From assembly GCF_000367365.1 (NCBI RefSeq), contig NZ_BARF01000074.1, positions 124,001-188,000 on the forward strand: DNA of 64,000 bases, read 5' to 3'. This DNA comes from Streptomyces prunicolor NBRC 13075 (GTDB lineage: Bacteria; Actinomycetota; Actinomycetes; Streptomycetales; Streptomycetaceae). This document shows, in pieces, positions 1 to 8,712 of this stretch. The notes beneath the pieces are model-generated. The model did no database searches. It had not been told where the DNA came from and was given only the letters and a program-made list of their open reading frames with translations. Within the stretch, counting starts at the first letter, position 1. The number at the start of each line of letters is the position of its first letter. The position numbers and the translations under genes are program-made.

Positions 1-1
1 T

Positions 2-1441
2 TTTGCCATCTCGGGTGATTATCTGTCCGCGGCCTCGTTCCTCGGGGTCACCGGGCTCATCGCGCTGTTCGGCTACGACGGCCTGCTGTACGTGGTGGGT
101 TTCTTCGTCGCCTGGCTCATGGTGTTGTTCCTCGTCGCCGAACTGGTGCGCAACTGCGGGCGGTTCACGCTCGCCGACGTGGTCGCCGCCCGGATGAGCG
201 AGCGGCCGGTGCGGATCGCGGCGGGAACTTCCTCGGTCACCGTGTCCGTTCTCTACCTGGTGGCGCAGATGGTGGGCGCGGGCAGCCTGGTCTCGCTGCT
301 GCTGGGCGGGACGAGTCCGGCCGCGCGGGCCTGGACCGTCATCGGCGTCGGGGCGCTCATGGTGATCTATGTGTCGATGGGAGGGATGCGGGCCACCACC
401 TGGATCCAGATCGTCAAGGCGGTCCTGATGATGAGCGGCACCATCGCGCTGACGGTGCTGACCCTGGTGCGCTTCCACGGGAACCTGAACCACCTGCTGC
501 TCACGGCCGCCGCGCGCAGCGGTCGCGGTGCCGCCTTCCTGGCGCCGGGGCTCAAGTACGGCGGGGACTGGACCGCGCGGTTCGACTTCATCAGCCTGGG
601 CCTCGCGCTGGTGCTGGGCACGGCCGGGCTGCCGCACATCCTGTCCCGCTTCTACACCGTGCCGACCGCACGGGCCGCGCGCCGATCGGTGGTGTGGTCG
701 ATCGGCCTCATCGGTGCGTTCTACCTGATGACGATCATCCTCGGCTTCGCCGCCGCGGCGGTCGTGGGACCGGACACCCTTCGGAAGTCGAACGAAGCAG
801 GGAACACGGCGGTCCCGCTGCTCGCCCTCGACCTCGGCGGAGGAGCCGATTCCACCGGAGGCACCGTCCTGTTCGCGATCGTCGCGGCCGTGGCCTTCGC
901 CACGATCCTGGCGGTGGTGGCCGGGATCACCCTGGCCTCCTCGGCATCCGTGGCGCACGACCTGTACGCGTCGTTGCGGCGCCCGAACGCAAAGCCGCGC
1001 AGCGAGGTGGCCGTGGCACGGGTCGCCGCGGTCGGCATCGGTGTCGCGGCGATCGGGCTCGGCCTCGTCGCCCGGAACCTCAACGTCGCCTTCCTGGTCG
1101 GCCTCGCCTTCGCCGTCGCCGCCTCCGCGAACCTCCCGGTGCTGCTCTACTCCCTGTTCTGGCGCGGCTTCACGACCCGCGGCGCCGTGTGGGCCGTATA
1201 CGGCGGACTGATCCCCGCGCTGGCGCTCGTGCTGCTGTCACCGGTCGTGTCGGGCAGTCCCGAATCGCTGTTCCCGGGCGTCGACTTCCAGTTCTTCCCG
1301 CTGCAGAACCCCGGCCTCGTCTCGATCCCGCTCGGCTTCCTGGCCGGCTGGCTCGGCACGGTCACCTCCACGGAGGTCCCGGACGAGGCCAAGCACGCGG
1401 AGACCGAGGTACGGGCGCTGACGGGGGCGGGGGCCGTCTAA
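2..1441 (+). CDS. Sodium:solute (cation/acetate-type) symporter, 5' truncated by window edge
   Basis: An open frame enters from the left edge and encodes 479 residues without a start. The first visible residues (FAISGDYLSAASFLGVTG) match the conserved early segment of SSS-family (TC 2.A.21) acetate/monocarboxylate symporters of the ActP/MctC type. The remainder is strongly hydrophobic with about eleven membrane segments and the usual SSF glycine-rich helices. These proteins import short monocarboxylates with Na+ or H+ across the cytoplasmic membrane. The exact substrate cannot be read from the sequence. About 50-60 residues plus the start lie outside the window. The gene ends just before the convergent regulator at 1491. 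Confidence 0.85.
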   Translation, partial: FAISGDYLSAASFLGVTGLIALFGYDGLLYVVGFFVAWLMVLFLVAELVRNCGRFTLADVVAARMSERPVRIAAGTSSVTVSVLYLVAQMVGAGSLVSLLLGGTSPAARAWTVIGVGALMVIYVSMGGMRATTWIQIVKAVLMMSGTIALTVLTLVRFHGNLNHLLLTAAARSGRGAAFLAPGLKYGGDWTARFDFISLGLALVLGTAGLPHILSRFYTVPTARAARRSVVWSIGLIGAFYLMTIILGFAAAAVVGPDTLRKSNEAGNTAVPLLALDLGGGADSTGGTVLFAIVAAVAFATILAVVAGITLASSASVAHDLYASLRRPNAKPRSEVAVARVAAVGIGVAAIGLGLVARNLNVAFLVGLAFAVAASANLPVLLYSLFWRGFTTRGAVWAVYGGLIPALALVLLSPVVSGSPESLFPGVDFQFFPLQNPGLVSIPLGFLAGWLGTVTSTEVPDEAKHAETEVRALTGAGAV

Positions 1442-1455
1442 CGGGGGTCCGTGTG

Positions 1456-1496
1456 CCGTAGCCCCGCCCGATTGTGGGGTTGTCGCGTGGCTACGG
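1456..1496. terminator. Putative bidirectional hairpin between convergent genes
   Basis: CCGTAGCC (1456-1463) pairs with GGCTACGG (1489-1496), and a shorter inner CCCC/GGGG pairing is possible. The hairpin lies between the symporter stop and the convergent regulator, overlapping the regulator's stop codon. There is no U-tract, as is common in Streptomyces. Its function is inferred only from position and pairing. Confidence 0.4.
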
Positions 1497-2183
1497 CGCC
1501 ACCCAGGCGTAGCGGTGTTCCGGGCGGCCCGTGTCGCCGTACTTGAGGGAGAGGCGGAGGCGGCCGGCCTGTTCCAGGTGGCGGAGGTAGCGCTGGGCCG
1601 TGGAGCGGCTCAGGCCGGTCTCGGCGGCTACCTCGTGGGCCGAGAGCGGGTGACCGGCGCTGTGCAGGACGCCGCAGATCAGGTCGGTGGTCGGTTCCGA
1701 GTGGCCGCTGGGCAGGCCGGGGGAGGCCGGCGCGGGCGTCGTGCGCAGGGCGCCGAAGATGCGGTCGACCTGCTCCTGGCCGGCGATGCCGCGGCCGCCG
1801 ACGCGGTCGACGGTGCGGCGCAGCGCGGCGTACGAGTCGAGGCGGGTGCGCAGCGCGGCGAAGGTGAACGGCTTGACCAGGTAGTGCAGGGCGCCGAGGC
1901 GCATCGCCCGCTGCACGGTCGTCACATCGCTGGCCGCCGTGATCATGATGACGTCGGTCGTGTGGCCCTGTTCCCGCATGCGGTGGACGAGTTCGAGACC
2001 CGTCTGATCGGGCAGATAGTGGTCGAGCAGCACCAGGTCGATGGTCCCGCGTTCCACGGTGGCCAGCGCCTGGGCGGCGCTGTGCGCGCGGGCGGCGACC
2101 CGGAAACCGGGAACCTTTCCCACGTACTTGGCGTTGATCTCGGCGACGCGGAAGTCGTCGTCCACGACCATGACGTCAATCAT
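1491..2183 (-). CDS. CitB/DcuR-family response regulator without an adjacent kinase
   Basis: 230 residues. The N-terminal receiver domain (about 1-120) has the acidic pocket VVDDD, phospho-acceptor Asp in LVLLDHYLP, the conserved Thr/Ser in MITAAS, and Lys in YLVKPF. The C-terminal winged helix-turn-helix (about 170-225) reads LSAHEVAAETGLSRSTAQRYL, typical of CitB-type regulators of carboxylate uptake. The start is the ATG at 2183, preceded by AAAGAGG. It closely resembles the regulator at 5234-5914 along its whole length, so the two are paralogues. Being divergent from the ABC transporter operon, it probably controls that operon. No histidine kinase adjoins it; the kinase at 5911 could serve both. 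Confidence 0.85.
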   Translation of the reverse strand: MIDVMVVDDDFRVAEINAKYVGKVPGFRVAARAHSAAQALATVERGTIDLVLLDHYLPDQTGLELVHRMREQGHTTDVIMITAASDVTTVQRAMRLGALHYLVKPFTFAALRTRLDSYAALRRTVDRVGGRGIAGQEQVDRIFGALRTTPAPASPGLPSGHSEPTTDLICGVLHSAGHPLSAHEVAAETGLSRSTAQRYLRHLEQAGRLRLSLKYGDTGRPEHRYAWVAP

Positions 2184-2245
2184 TGGGCCTCTTTCCTCAA
2201 GGCCAGGCGAGCGTTAAGCCCGTGTTTCGGCTCCGCAGTTGTAGC

Positions 2246-2283
2246 GCGAGCAAAACGAGCACAACAGGCTCTTGCGAGCAAAA
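2246..2283. promoter_or_regulatory. Direct repeat GCGAGCAAAA, candidate operator
   Basis: The decamer GCGAGCAAAA occurs exactly at 2246-2255 and 2274-2283, 28 bp apart. It lies in the intergenic region between the divergent response regulator and the ABC transporter ATPase. A related CGAGCACAA follows the first copy. A/T-rich runs like this stand out in such GC-rich DNA. This would suit binding of the CitB-type regulator, but that is inference. Confidence 0.4.
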
Positions 2284-2342
2284 GAACGGCTTGCGCCCAG
2301 AAGACTGCTGTTGTGGTCCGCGCCACATCTACGGTCCCGGCC

Positions 2343-3158
2343 ATGAGCGCAGACACCAGCCCCGCCATCGAGCTGCGGGGCGCGAGCAAGACCTTCAGGA
2401 CCCCGTCGGGGGGTCTGCACACGGCCGTACGGGGGCTTGATCTCACCGTCGGGCGTGGCGAGTTCGTGGCGGTCGTCGGGCCCACGGGCTGCGGTAAGTC
2501 GACGACGCTGACCCTCGTCAGCGGGCTGGAAGAGCCCTCCGAGGGCGATGTGCTGGTGGCCGGGGAGCCGGTCTCCGGCGTCGGCGACAAGGTCGGCTTC
2601 GTCTTCCAGCAGGACGCCACCTTCCCCTGGCGCACGGTCCTGTCCAACGTCATGGCGGGCCCGCGCTTCCGCGGCGTACCCAAGGCGGAGGCCAAGGCGA
2701 AGGCGCGTGAGTGGCTGGCCCGGGTCGGGCTGTCCGCCTTCGAGGACCGCTATCCGCACCAGCTCTCCGGCGGTATGCGCAAGCGCGTCGCGCTCGCCGC
2801 AACCTTCGTCAACGACCCTGAGATCCTGCTCATGGACGAGCCGTTCTCGGCGCTCGACGTGCAGACCAGAGCCCTGATGTCGGACGAGCTCCTGGAGCTG
2901 TGGGAGGGCACCGGCGCCTCGGTCGTCTTCGTCACCCACGACCTGGAGGAGTCCATCGCGCTGGCCGACAAGGTCGTCGTGATGACCGCCGGGCCGGCCA
3001 CCGTGAAGCAGATCTTCGACATCGACCTGCCGCGGCCCCGCAAGGTCGAATCGGTGCGCCTGGAGCCGCGGTTCATCGAGATCTACCGCGAGATCTGGGA
3101 GTCGCTCGGCGAAGAGGTCCGCATCACGCGCGAGAGGAGCGCGGCCAATGTCGCCTGA
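2343..3158 (+). CDS. ABC transporter ATP-binding protein, NitT/TauT type
   Basis: 271 residues. Walker A is GPTGCGKST, the signature is LSGGM, Walker B is ILLMDEP, followed by the D-loop SALD and the H-loop VTHD. This is a complete cytoplasmic ATPase subunit of the nitrate/sulfonate/bicarbonate (TauB/SsuB/NrtD) class. The ATG at 2343 is preferred over upstream in-frame codons because similarity to the family begins there (AIELRGASKTF). It overlaps the permease start by 11 bp, implying translational coupling. With the permease and the lipoprotein it forms an import system whose substrate is not evident. Confidence 0.9.
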   Translation: MSADTSPAIELRGASKTFRTPSGGLHTAVRGLDLTVGRGEFVAVVGPTGCGKSTTLTLVSGLEEPSEGDVLVAGEPVSGVGDKVGFVFQQDATFPWRTVLSNVMAGPRFRGVPKAEAKAKAREWLARVGLSAFEDRYPHQLSGGMRKRVALAATFVNDPEILLMDEPFSALDVQTRALMSDELLELWEGTGASVVFVTHDLEESIALADKVVVMTAGPATVKQIFDIDLPRPRKVESVRLEPRFIEIYREIWESLGEEVRITRERSAANVA

Positions 3159-4026
3159 CGTCATACCCGAGGACAAGATCGTGCCGGCCGTGACCGAGCC
3201 CGGCACCAAGCCGGACCGCGCGTATTCACGCGCGCGTGCCGCCCGTAAACGCAGAGTCGGCGTCGGGGCGGCCCGGGTGCTGCTCCTGGTCGCCGTTCTC
3301 GGCCTGTGGGAGTGGCTCTCCCGGGCCAAGGTCATCGATCCGTTCAACTTCTCGATGCCCTCGAAGATCTGGGACCAGATCTACACCTGGGTGATGCACG
3401 GGACCGCGCTCGGGTCCCTGGGGGAGCAGATCTGGGCCACGCTGCAGGAAGCGCTGCTCGGCTGGGTGATCGGTGTGATCGCCGGTGTCGTGTTCGGTAT
3501 TGCTTTGGGGCGGATCACCTTGCTCGCCGACATACTTGGTCCATACATCAAGGTGCTCAACTCCATACCGAGGATCGTCCTCGCGCCGATCTTCGTCATC
3601 TGGTTCGGACTCGGACCGTCCTCCAAGGTCGCCTCGGCCGTGGTGCTCGTCTTCTTCCCGGTGTTCTTCAACGCCTTCCAGGGCGCCCGTGAGGTCGACC
3701 GCAACCTGGTCGCCAACGCCCGCATCCTCGGGGCCAGCGACCGCAGGGTGACCCTCCAGGTGGTCATCCCGTCCGCCACCTCCTGGATCTTCACCAGCCT
3801 TCATGTCAGCTTCGGCTTCGCCCTCATCGGCGCGATCGTCGGCGAGTACATCGGCGCGACCAAGGGCATCGGCCTGCTCGTCGCGCAGTCCCAGGGCACC
3901 TTCAACGCGGCCGGTGTGTACGCCGCGATGGTGATCCTCGCGGTCGTCGCCCTCGTCGCCGAAGGGCTGCTCACCTTCGCCGAGAACCGCATCTTCCGCT
4001 GGAAGCCGTCGGGCTCCGACAGCTGA
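3148..4026 (+). CDS. ABC transporter permease, NitT/TauT type
   Basis: 292 residues with a basic cytoplasmic N-terminus and about six membrane segments. The EAA-like coupling motif (EVDRNLVANARILGAS) in the C-terminal half contacts the ATPase. The layout matches TauC/SsuC-type permeases (BPD_transp_1 fold). The start overlaps the ATPase gene, and the binding-protein gene follows after about 70 bp. The encoded set ATPase-permease-lipoprotein is complete for a three-part importer. Confidence 0.9.
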   Translation: MSPDVIPEDKIVPAVTEPGTKPDRAYSRARAARKRRVGVGAARVLLLVAVLGLWEWLSRAKVIDPFNFSMPSKIWDQIYTWVMHGTALGSLGEQIWATLQEALLGWVIGVIAGVVFGIALGRITLLADILGPYIKVLNSIPRIVLAPIFVIWFGLGPSSKVASAVVLVFFPVFFNAFQGAREVDRNLVANARILGASDRRVTLQVVIPSATSWIFTSLHVSFGFALIGAIVGEYIGATKGIGLLVAQSQGTFNAAGVYAAMVILAVVALVAEGLLTFAENRIFRWKPSGSDS

Positions 4027-4099
4027 ACGGCCCCTCGCCGCACCCCTGTTGAAAGCCCCCTTCCTCCCGCACCGCACCCTCACAAGGACGTGAACCGCC

Positions 4100-5161
4100 A
4101 TGCGTAAGACCGCCAGATACGCCGCCCTGGCCGCCTCGGGCCTGCTCGCCCTCTCCTCGCTCACCGCCTGTGCCAACGACGCGGCCAGCACTGCCTCCAC
4201 CGGCTCCGGCGCCAAGGGCGACGGCAAGGGAGTGAAGGTCAAGATCATGGTCGGTGGCCTGGACAAGGTCATCTACCTGCCCGCGATGCTCACCCAGCGG
4301 CTCGGCTACTTCGACGCCGAGGGCCTCGACGTGGAGCTGCTGAGCGAACCGGCCGGCGTCCAGGCCGAGACCGCGCTCGTCTCCGGGCAGGTCCAGGGAG
4401 CCGTCGGCTTCTACGACCACACGCTCGATCTGCAGGTCAAGGGCAAGTCGGTCGAGTCCGTGGTGCAGTTCTCGCAGGCGCCCGGCGAGGTGGAGGTCGT
4501 CTCCACCAAGGCGGCGGGGAAGGTCAAGTCGGCCAAGGACTTCAAGGGCAAGAAGCTCGGCGTGACCGGCCTCGGCTCCTCCACCGACTTCCTCACCAAG
4601 TACCTCGCCGTCAAGAACGGCGTCAGCGTCAGCGAGTTCACCCCGGTCGCCGTGGGCGCGGGACCGACCTTCGTCGCGGCGCTCCAGCAGGGCTCCATAG
4701 ACGCCGGTATGACGACCGACCCGACCGTCGCCACGATCCTCGACAAGAAGGCCGGCAACATCCTCGTCGACATGCGCACGCCCGAGGGCTCGCAGGCGGC
4801 GCTCGGTGGGCCGTACCCCTCGTCAAGTCTGTACATGCAGACGGACTGGGTGAACAGCCACAAGTCAACTGTGCAGAAGATGGTCAATGCATTCGTCAAG
4901 ACGCTCAAGTGGATGTCCACCCACAGCGCGACCGAGATCGCCGACAAGATGCCGGCCGACTACTCCCAGGGCGACAAGGCTCTCTACGCCACCGCGATCA
5001 AGAGCACGCTGCCGATGTTCACCAAGGACGGCGTGATGCCGGCGAACGGACCGGAGACCGTCGAGAAGGTGCTCAAGGCGTTCAACCCGACCATCAAGAA
5101 CGCCGATGTGGACCTCGACAAGACGTACACGACCGAGTTCGTGAAGAACGCCACAGGCTGA
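4100..5161 (+). CDS. ABC transporter substrate-binding lipoprotein (NMT1/TauA-like)
   Basis: 353 residues. A lipoprotein signal is clear: positive N-terminus, hydrophobic stretch and lipobox LTAC with Cys24. The mature part follows the periplasmic-binding type II fold of NMT1/TauA/SsuA-like proteins (GYFDAEGLDVELL; GQVQGAVGFYDHT). It would be anchored outside the membrane and deliver a solute to the permease encoded upstream. Candidate ligands for this family include nitrate, sulfonates and pyrimidine precursors; none is favoured by visible residues. The flanking two-component regulators suggest ligand-dependent expression. Confidence 0.88.
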   Translation: MRKTARYAALAASGLLALSSLTACANDAASTASTGSGAKGDGKGVKVKIMVGGLDKVIYLPAMLTQRLGYFDAEGLDVELLSEPAGVQAETALVSGQVQGAVGFYDHTLDLQVKGKSVESVVQFSQAPGEVEVVSTKAAGKVKSAKDFKGKKLGVTGLGSSTDFLTKYLAVKNGVSVSEFTPVAVGAGPTFVAALQQGSIDAGMTTDPTVATILDKKAGNILVDMRTPEGSQAALGGPYPSSSLYMQTDWVNSHKSTVQKMVNAFVKTLKWMSTHSATEIADKMPADYSQGDKALYATAIKSTLPMFTKDGVMPANGPETVEKVLKAFNPTIKNADVDLDKTYTTEFVKNATG

Positions 5162-5195
5162 CGGCCGCGCGGTCGGCATCCGTAAAGAAGGCAAG

Positions 5196-5233
5196 GGGTA
5201 CGGCCCCTTCCCCCGCCCCCAACGGCCGTGCCC
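5196..5233. terminator. Putative terminator between convergent genes
   Basis: GGGTACGGCC (5196-5205) pairs with GGCCGTGCCC (5224-5233) with one G-T wobble. It lies between the lipoprotein stop and the convergent response regulator stop. No U-tract is present. The role is inferred from position. Confidence 0.45.
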
Positions 5234-5914
5234 TCAGGCGCGGGTCGCCCACACGTAACGGTGTTCCGGGCGGCCCGCGTCGCCGTATTTGAGGGTCAGC
5301 CTGGCCCGTCCGGTGCGCTCCAGGAGCTTCAGATAGCGCTGGGCGGTCTGCCGGCTCACGCCCGTGCGGTCGGCGATCTCCTGGGCGGACAGGGGACCTT
5401 CGGCGTTCATCAGGGACCGGCGCACGAGTTCCGCCGTGGTGGGGGAGTGCCCTTTGGGCAGCCCGGGCTCCGAGGGCGTGGACAGGGCGCCGAAGATGCG
5501 GTCCACCTCGGCCTGTTCGGCCTCGCCGCCGCCGTCGAGCGTGCGGCGCAGTTCGGCGTACGCCTCCAACTTGGCCCGCAGGCCCGCGAAGGCGAACGGC
5601 TTGACCAGGTACTGCAGCGCGCCCTGCCGCATCGCCGCCTGTACGGTCGTCACGTCCCGGGCCGCCGTCACCATGATCACGTCCGTCTGGTGACCACGTC
5701 GGCGCATCTCCTGGACGACCGACAGACCCGTCTCGTCGGGCAGGTAGTGGTCCAGCAGGACCAGGTCCAGGTGGGGCAGTGTCTCCAACTGGCGCAGCGC
5801 CTCGGCTGCGTTGTGGGCCTCGCCGGCCACGTGGAAGCCCGGCACCTTCTCCACGTAGGCCGCGTTGACCTGTGCGACCCGGGTGTCGTCGTCCACGACC
5901 AGGACCTCGATCAT
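5234..5914 (-). CDS. CitB-family response regulator
   Basis: 226 residues. The receiver domain has VVDDD, LVLLDHYLP (phospho-Asp), MVTAAR and YLVKPF; the C-terminal HTH reads LSAQEIADRTGVSRQTAQRYL. The start codon ATG at 5914 overlaps the last four bases of the upstream kinase, so kinase and regulator are translated as a coupled pair. It is a paralogue of the regulator at 1491. The pair resembles CitA-CitB/DcuS-DcuR systems that sense extracellular carboxylates. The neighbouring transporter operon and citrate synthases make a role in carboxylate or central-carbon uptake plausible. Confidence 0.88.
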   Translation of the reverse strand: MIEVLVVDDDTRVAQVNAAYVEKVPGFHVAGEAHNAAEALRQLETLPHLDLVLLDHYLPDETGLSVVQEMRRRGHQTDVIMVTAARDVTTVQAAMRQGALQYLVKPFAFAGLRAKLEAYAELRRTLDGGGEAEQAEVDRIFGALSTPSEPGLPKGHSPTTAELVRRSLMNAEGPLSAQEIADRTGVSRQTAQRYLKLLERTGRARLTLKYGDAGRPEHRYVWATRA

Positions 5915-7581
5915 CGCGACTCCTCCTCGGTGGCGGTCTCCCCGGGGGCGGTGAGAGCGGGTTCCAGGTCCGGCTCGGTCAGGGCCTCCGGCAGGATGAC
6001 CACGAACTCCGCGCCTCCGCCGAACGCCTCCGTCACCACCGCGCTGCCGCCCTGCCGTTCGGCGAGCCGACGCACCAGGGAGAGCCCGATACCGCGCTTG
6101 CCGTGGGCCGGGGGCTTCTTCGTGGACCAGCCCTCGGTGAAGACCAACTCCCGTTGTTCCTCCGGGATTCCGGGGCCCGTGTCGCGCACCCGGAGCACGG
6201 CCGTACGCCCCTCCGTCCGCAATTCGACCTCCACGCGTGCGTGCGGTGTGCCCGCGACGGCGTCGAGCGCGTTGTCCACCAGGTTGCCGACGACCGTGAC
6301 CAGCCCGCGCGGATCGATCAACCGGTCGGGCAGCCAGGTCCGGTCGGAGATCCACAGGGCGACACCCCGCTCGGCCGCGACGGTCGCCTTGCCCACCAAC
6401 AGGGCGGCGATCAGCGGGTCCTGGATCTTCTCGGTGACCTGCTCGGCGGTGGCCCGGTGATCACCGACCACCTCCCCGACGAAGTCCACGGCATCGTCGT
6501 ACATCTCCAGTTCGAGCAGCCCCAGCAGGGTGTGCATGCGGTTGGCGTGCTCGTGGTCCTGGGCGCGCAGGGCGTCGATCAGGCCGTGCGTCGAGTCCAA
6601 CTCCCGGCCGAGCTGCTCCAGTTCGGTGCGGTCGCGCAGGGTTGCCACGGCGCCGCCGTCGTCGGTGGGCATCCGGTTGGTGACCAGGACCCGCTGGCCG
6701 CGGACGGCGAGCAGATCGGTGCCGGTGACCCGGCCGGCCAGGACGTCGGTCGTACGGCCCTCACCCAGCGCCTCGTCCAGGGAGTGGCCGACCGCCTCGT
6801 CACCGATGCCCAGGAGCCGCCGCGCCTCGTCGTTCAGGAGGCGTATGCGGCCGGTGCGGTCCAGGGCGACGACGCCCTCCCGGATGCCGTGCAGCATCGC
6901 CTCACGCTCCGAGAGCAGCGCCGAGATGTCCGAGAAGGCCAGGTCCCGGGTCTGTCGCTGGACCCGCCGGGAGATCAGCCAGGCGGCCAGCGCACCGACG
7001 GCGAGAGCGCCCCCGGCGTACGCCAGCAGCCCCGGGATCGCGCTGATCAGCTGCGCACGGACGCTGTCGTACTTGATGCCCACGGAGACGGCCCCCACGA
7101 CCGTGCCGTCGGCGTCGCGCAGGGGCACCTTGCCGCGGGCCGAGCGGCCCAGGGTGCCCTTGTCGATCTCCTTGACCTCCTGACCGGCCAGGGGCTGGCC
7201 GGGAGAGGTCGAGACGAACCGGCCGATCTCGCTCGGGGTCGTGTGCGACCACCGCATGCCCCGCCAGTCCATCACCACCACGTACTCGGCCTTGGTGGCC
7301 TTCCGGATCCGCTCGGCCTCCTTCTGCACGGGTCCGTCCACGGTCGGCGGGGTGTTCTGGATGTCCTTGACGATCCGCGGCTGCTGCGCGGTGGTCTGGG
7401 CGATGGCCAGAGCGCGGTTCATCGCCTCCTGGTCCAGCTGTTTGCTCAGCGGCGCGAGGAACAGCCCGGTCGCCAGGACCGCGACTCCCGCGGCGATCGC
7501 CAGCTGCATCAGCAGCACCTGCGAGAACACCCGCCGCGGCAGCCCGAGGCGACGGCGGCGTGCGGGGGGAGTGGGGCTCAT
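5911..7581 (-). CDS. CitA/DcuS-like sensor histidine kinase
   Basis: 556 residues. A membrane segment near residues 20-40 is followed by an extracytoplasmic sensor of about 130 residues, a second membrane segment near 175-200, a PAS domain (about 215-320), a dimerisation helix with the phospho-acceptor in the motif DHEHANRMHTLLGLLE, and a HATPase domain (NALDAV, DTGPGIP, GIGLSLV). This arrangement and H-box are those of the CitA/DcuS class. The ATG at 7581 lies 138 bp below the Suc_Fer gene on the same strand. Ligand unknown. It is the only kinase near two similar regulators. Confidence 0.88.
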   Translation of the reverse strand: MSPTPPARRRRLGLPRRVFSQVLLMQLAIAAGVAVLATGLFLAPLSKQLDQEAMNRALAIAQTTAQQPRIVKDIQNTPPTVDGPVQKEAERIRKATKAEYVVVMDWRGMRWSHTTPSEIGRFVSTSPGQPLAGQEVKEIDKGTLGRSARGKVPLRDADGTVVGAVSVGIKYDSVRAQLISAIPGLLAYAGGALAVGALAAWLISRRVQRQTRDLAFSDISALLSEREAMLHGIREGVVALDRTGRIRLLNDEARRLLGIGDEAVGHSLDEALGEGRTTDVLAGRVTGTDLLAVRGQRVLVTNRMPTDDGGAVATLRDRTELEQLGRELDSTHGLIDALRAQDHEHANRMHTLLGLLELEMYDDAVDFVGEVVGDHRATAEQVTEKIQDPLIAALLVGKATVAAERGVALWISDRTWLPDRLIDPRGLVTVVGNLVDNALDAVAGTPHARVEVELRTEGRTAVLRVRDTGPGIPEEQRELVFTEGWSTKKPPAHGKRGIGLSLVRRLAERQGGSAVVTEAFGGGAEFVVILPEALTEPDLEPALTAPGETATEEESR

Positions 7582-7719
7582 ACCCCTGACGGTACGTGGC
7601 GGGGCGGGGGCGGCCCCAGGGGTGTGGCGTGGATCTCTTGACCAATTCTTGGGGAAACCGGCTTCCAGGAGAGGGCGGTTTTCTGTAGAAGGCCCCCAGG
7701 AGACGCGGTGTCGGGCGGG

Positions 7720-8658
7720 TCAGCCCGCCAGTGCCGTCGTCAGTTCGCGCACCGCCACCACGTCCATCCGCGCGGGTGCGCCGAGGACCGACGCCCCGCA
7801 GCTCTCCGGGCGGGGCGGAAGCGACGCCCCCTGGGCGACGATCACGCGCCAGTGGCGTCCGTCGACGTGCGCGACGGTCACCTCCCAGCGCGGTGCGCCG
7901 CCGTCCGTCCGTACGACACGCAGGGCGTCCATCGCGTACTCGCCCGCCGCCCTCCGCACGGCCAGCTCCGCCGCCTGTCCGGGCCGCTCCCAGGCCGAAG
8001 CACCCCGGCAGCCCTCGACGACCACACGGCCCTCCTGGACGCCCTGGAGGATCTCCTTGATGCCGTGCGCCTGGACCCGCCCGTACGCGTAGCCGTACGG
8101 CAGGACGAGCACCGTCGGCGAGAAGCGGTGACCGCCCAGGTGGGTGACCTCCCAGGCGCCCTCGACCCCGGAGGCTGCCAGTTCGGCCGCGAGGGGGCGA
8201 CCGAGGAGCGCGCAGCAGCGGTCGCGCTTGCCGTTGGTGCAGACGAGGGCGAGTGGGTCGCCGGTGTGGGCCCGCCCGCCGAGCGCCGAGCCGAACGAGT
8301 GCGGGTCACCCGCGCCGAGGGCGGCGAAGTCGAGGGCGAGCAGCTGCTCCGGGTCGGTGGTCGTGGCGCTGTACAGCCATACGTTTCCGGGAACTGTGTG
8401 GGCCGCATACACCTGGCGTACCCGTGACGGCGCGAGGTCGGCATGCCGACCGGGGCGGCGGATGAGCGCGATCCGTACGCCGGTGTTCACGGCGGCCGCT
8501 TCCAGGGCACGCCCCAGCGCGGGGTCCAGGTGGCTCGAAGTGAGCGCTTTGGCACCCCAAGGACCGGGCTGTTCCAGCAGCAGCCACGTCGTCGCCGTGG
8601 CCGCGGTTCCGGAAATGGGCTCGTCGAGGTCCCGAGAGACGGTCGCGCACGTACTCAC
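7720..8658 (-). CDS. Sucrase/ferredoxin-like (Suc_Fer) [2Fe-2S] thioredoxin-fold protein
   Basis: 312 residues of the sucrase/ferredoxin-like family. The motif CTNGKRDRCCALLGRP supplies cysteines, and WEVTHLGGHRFSPTVLVLPYG is the conserved second block with a histidine ligand candidate. Members have a thioredoxin-like fold and probably bind a [2Fe-2S] cluster; the biochemical role is unsettled. The start is GTG at 8658, with no ribosome-binding site upstream. A near-consensus iron box begins 2 bp before the start, so a leaderless, iron-repressed transcript is likely. The gene follows the citrate synthase at 8713 on the same strand but appears to have its own promoter. Confidence 0.8.
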   Translation of the reverse strand: MSTCATVSRDLDEPISGTAATATTWLLLEQPGPWGAKALTSSHLDPALGRALEAAAVNTGVRIALIRRPGRHADLAPSRVRQVYAAHTVPGNVWLYSATTTDPEQLLALDFAALGAGDPHSFGSALGGRAHTGDPLALVCTNGKRDRCCALLGRPLAAELAASGVEGAWEVTHLGGHRFSPTVLVLPYGYAYGRVQAHGIKEILQGVQEGRVVVEGCRGASAWERPGQAAELAVRRAAGEYAMDALRVVRTDGGAPRWEVTVAHVDGRHWRVIVAQGASLPPRPESCGASVLGAPARMDVVAVRELTTALAG

Positions 8659-8659
8659 A

Positions 8660-8678
8660 GAGGTGAGCCTAACCTGAC
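8660..8678 (-). promoter_or_regulatory. Iron box (DmdR/IdeR-type operator)
   Basis: Read on the minus strand, the core AGGTTAGGCTCACCT (8661-8675) matches the centre of the actinobacterial DtxR-family consensus TTAGGTTAGGCTCACCTAA. Only the outermost flanks differ. It sits immediately upstream of the GTG start of the Suc_Fer gene and would overlap the -10 region, so Fe2+-loaded DmdR should repress it. Confidence 0.8.
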
Positions 8679-8712
8679 TTGACCCAGGGTGACTTCCGGC
8701 CGCGCTCGTGTC

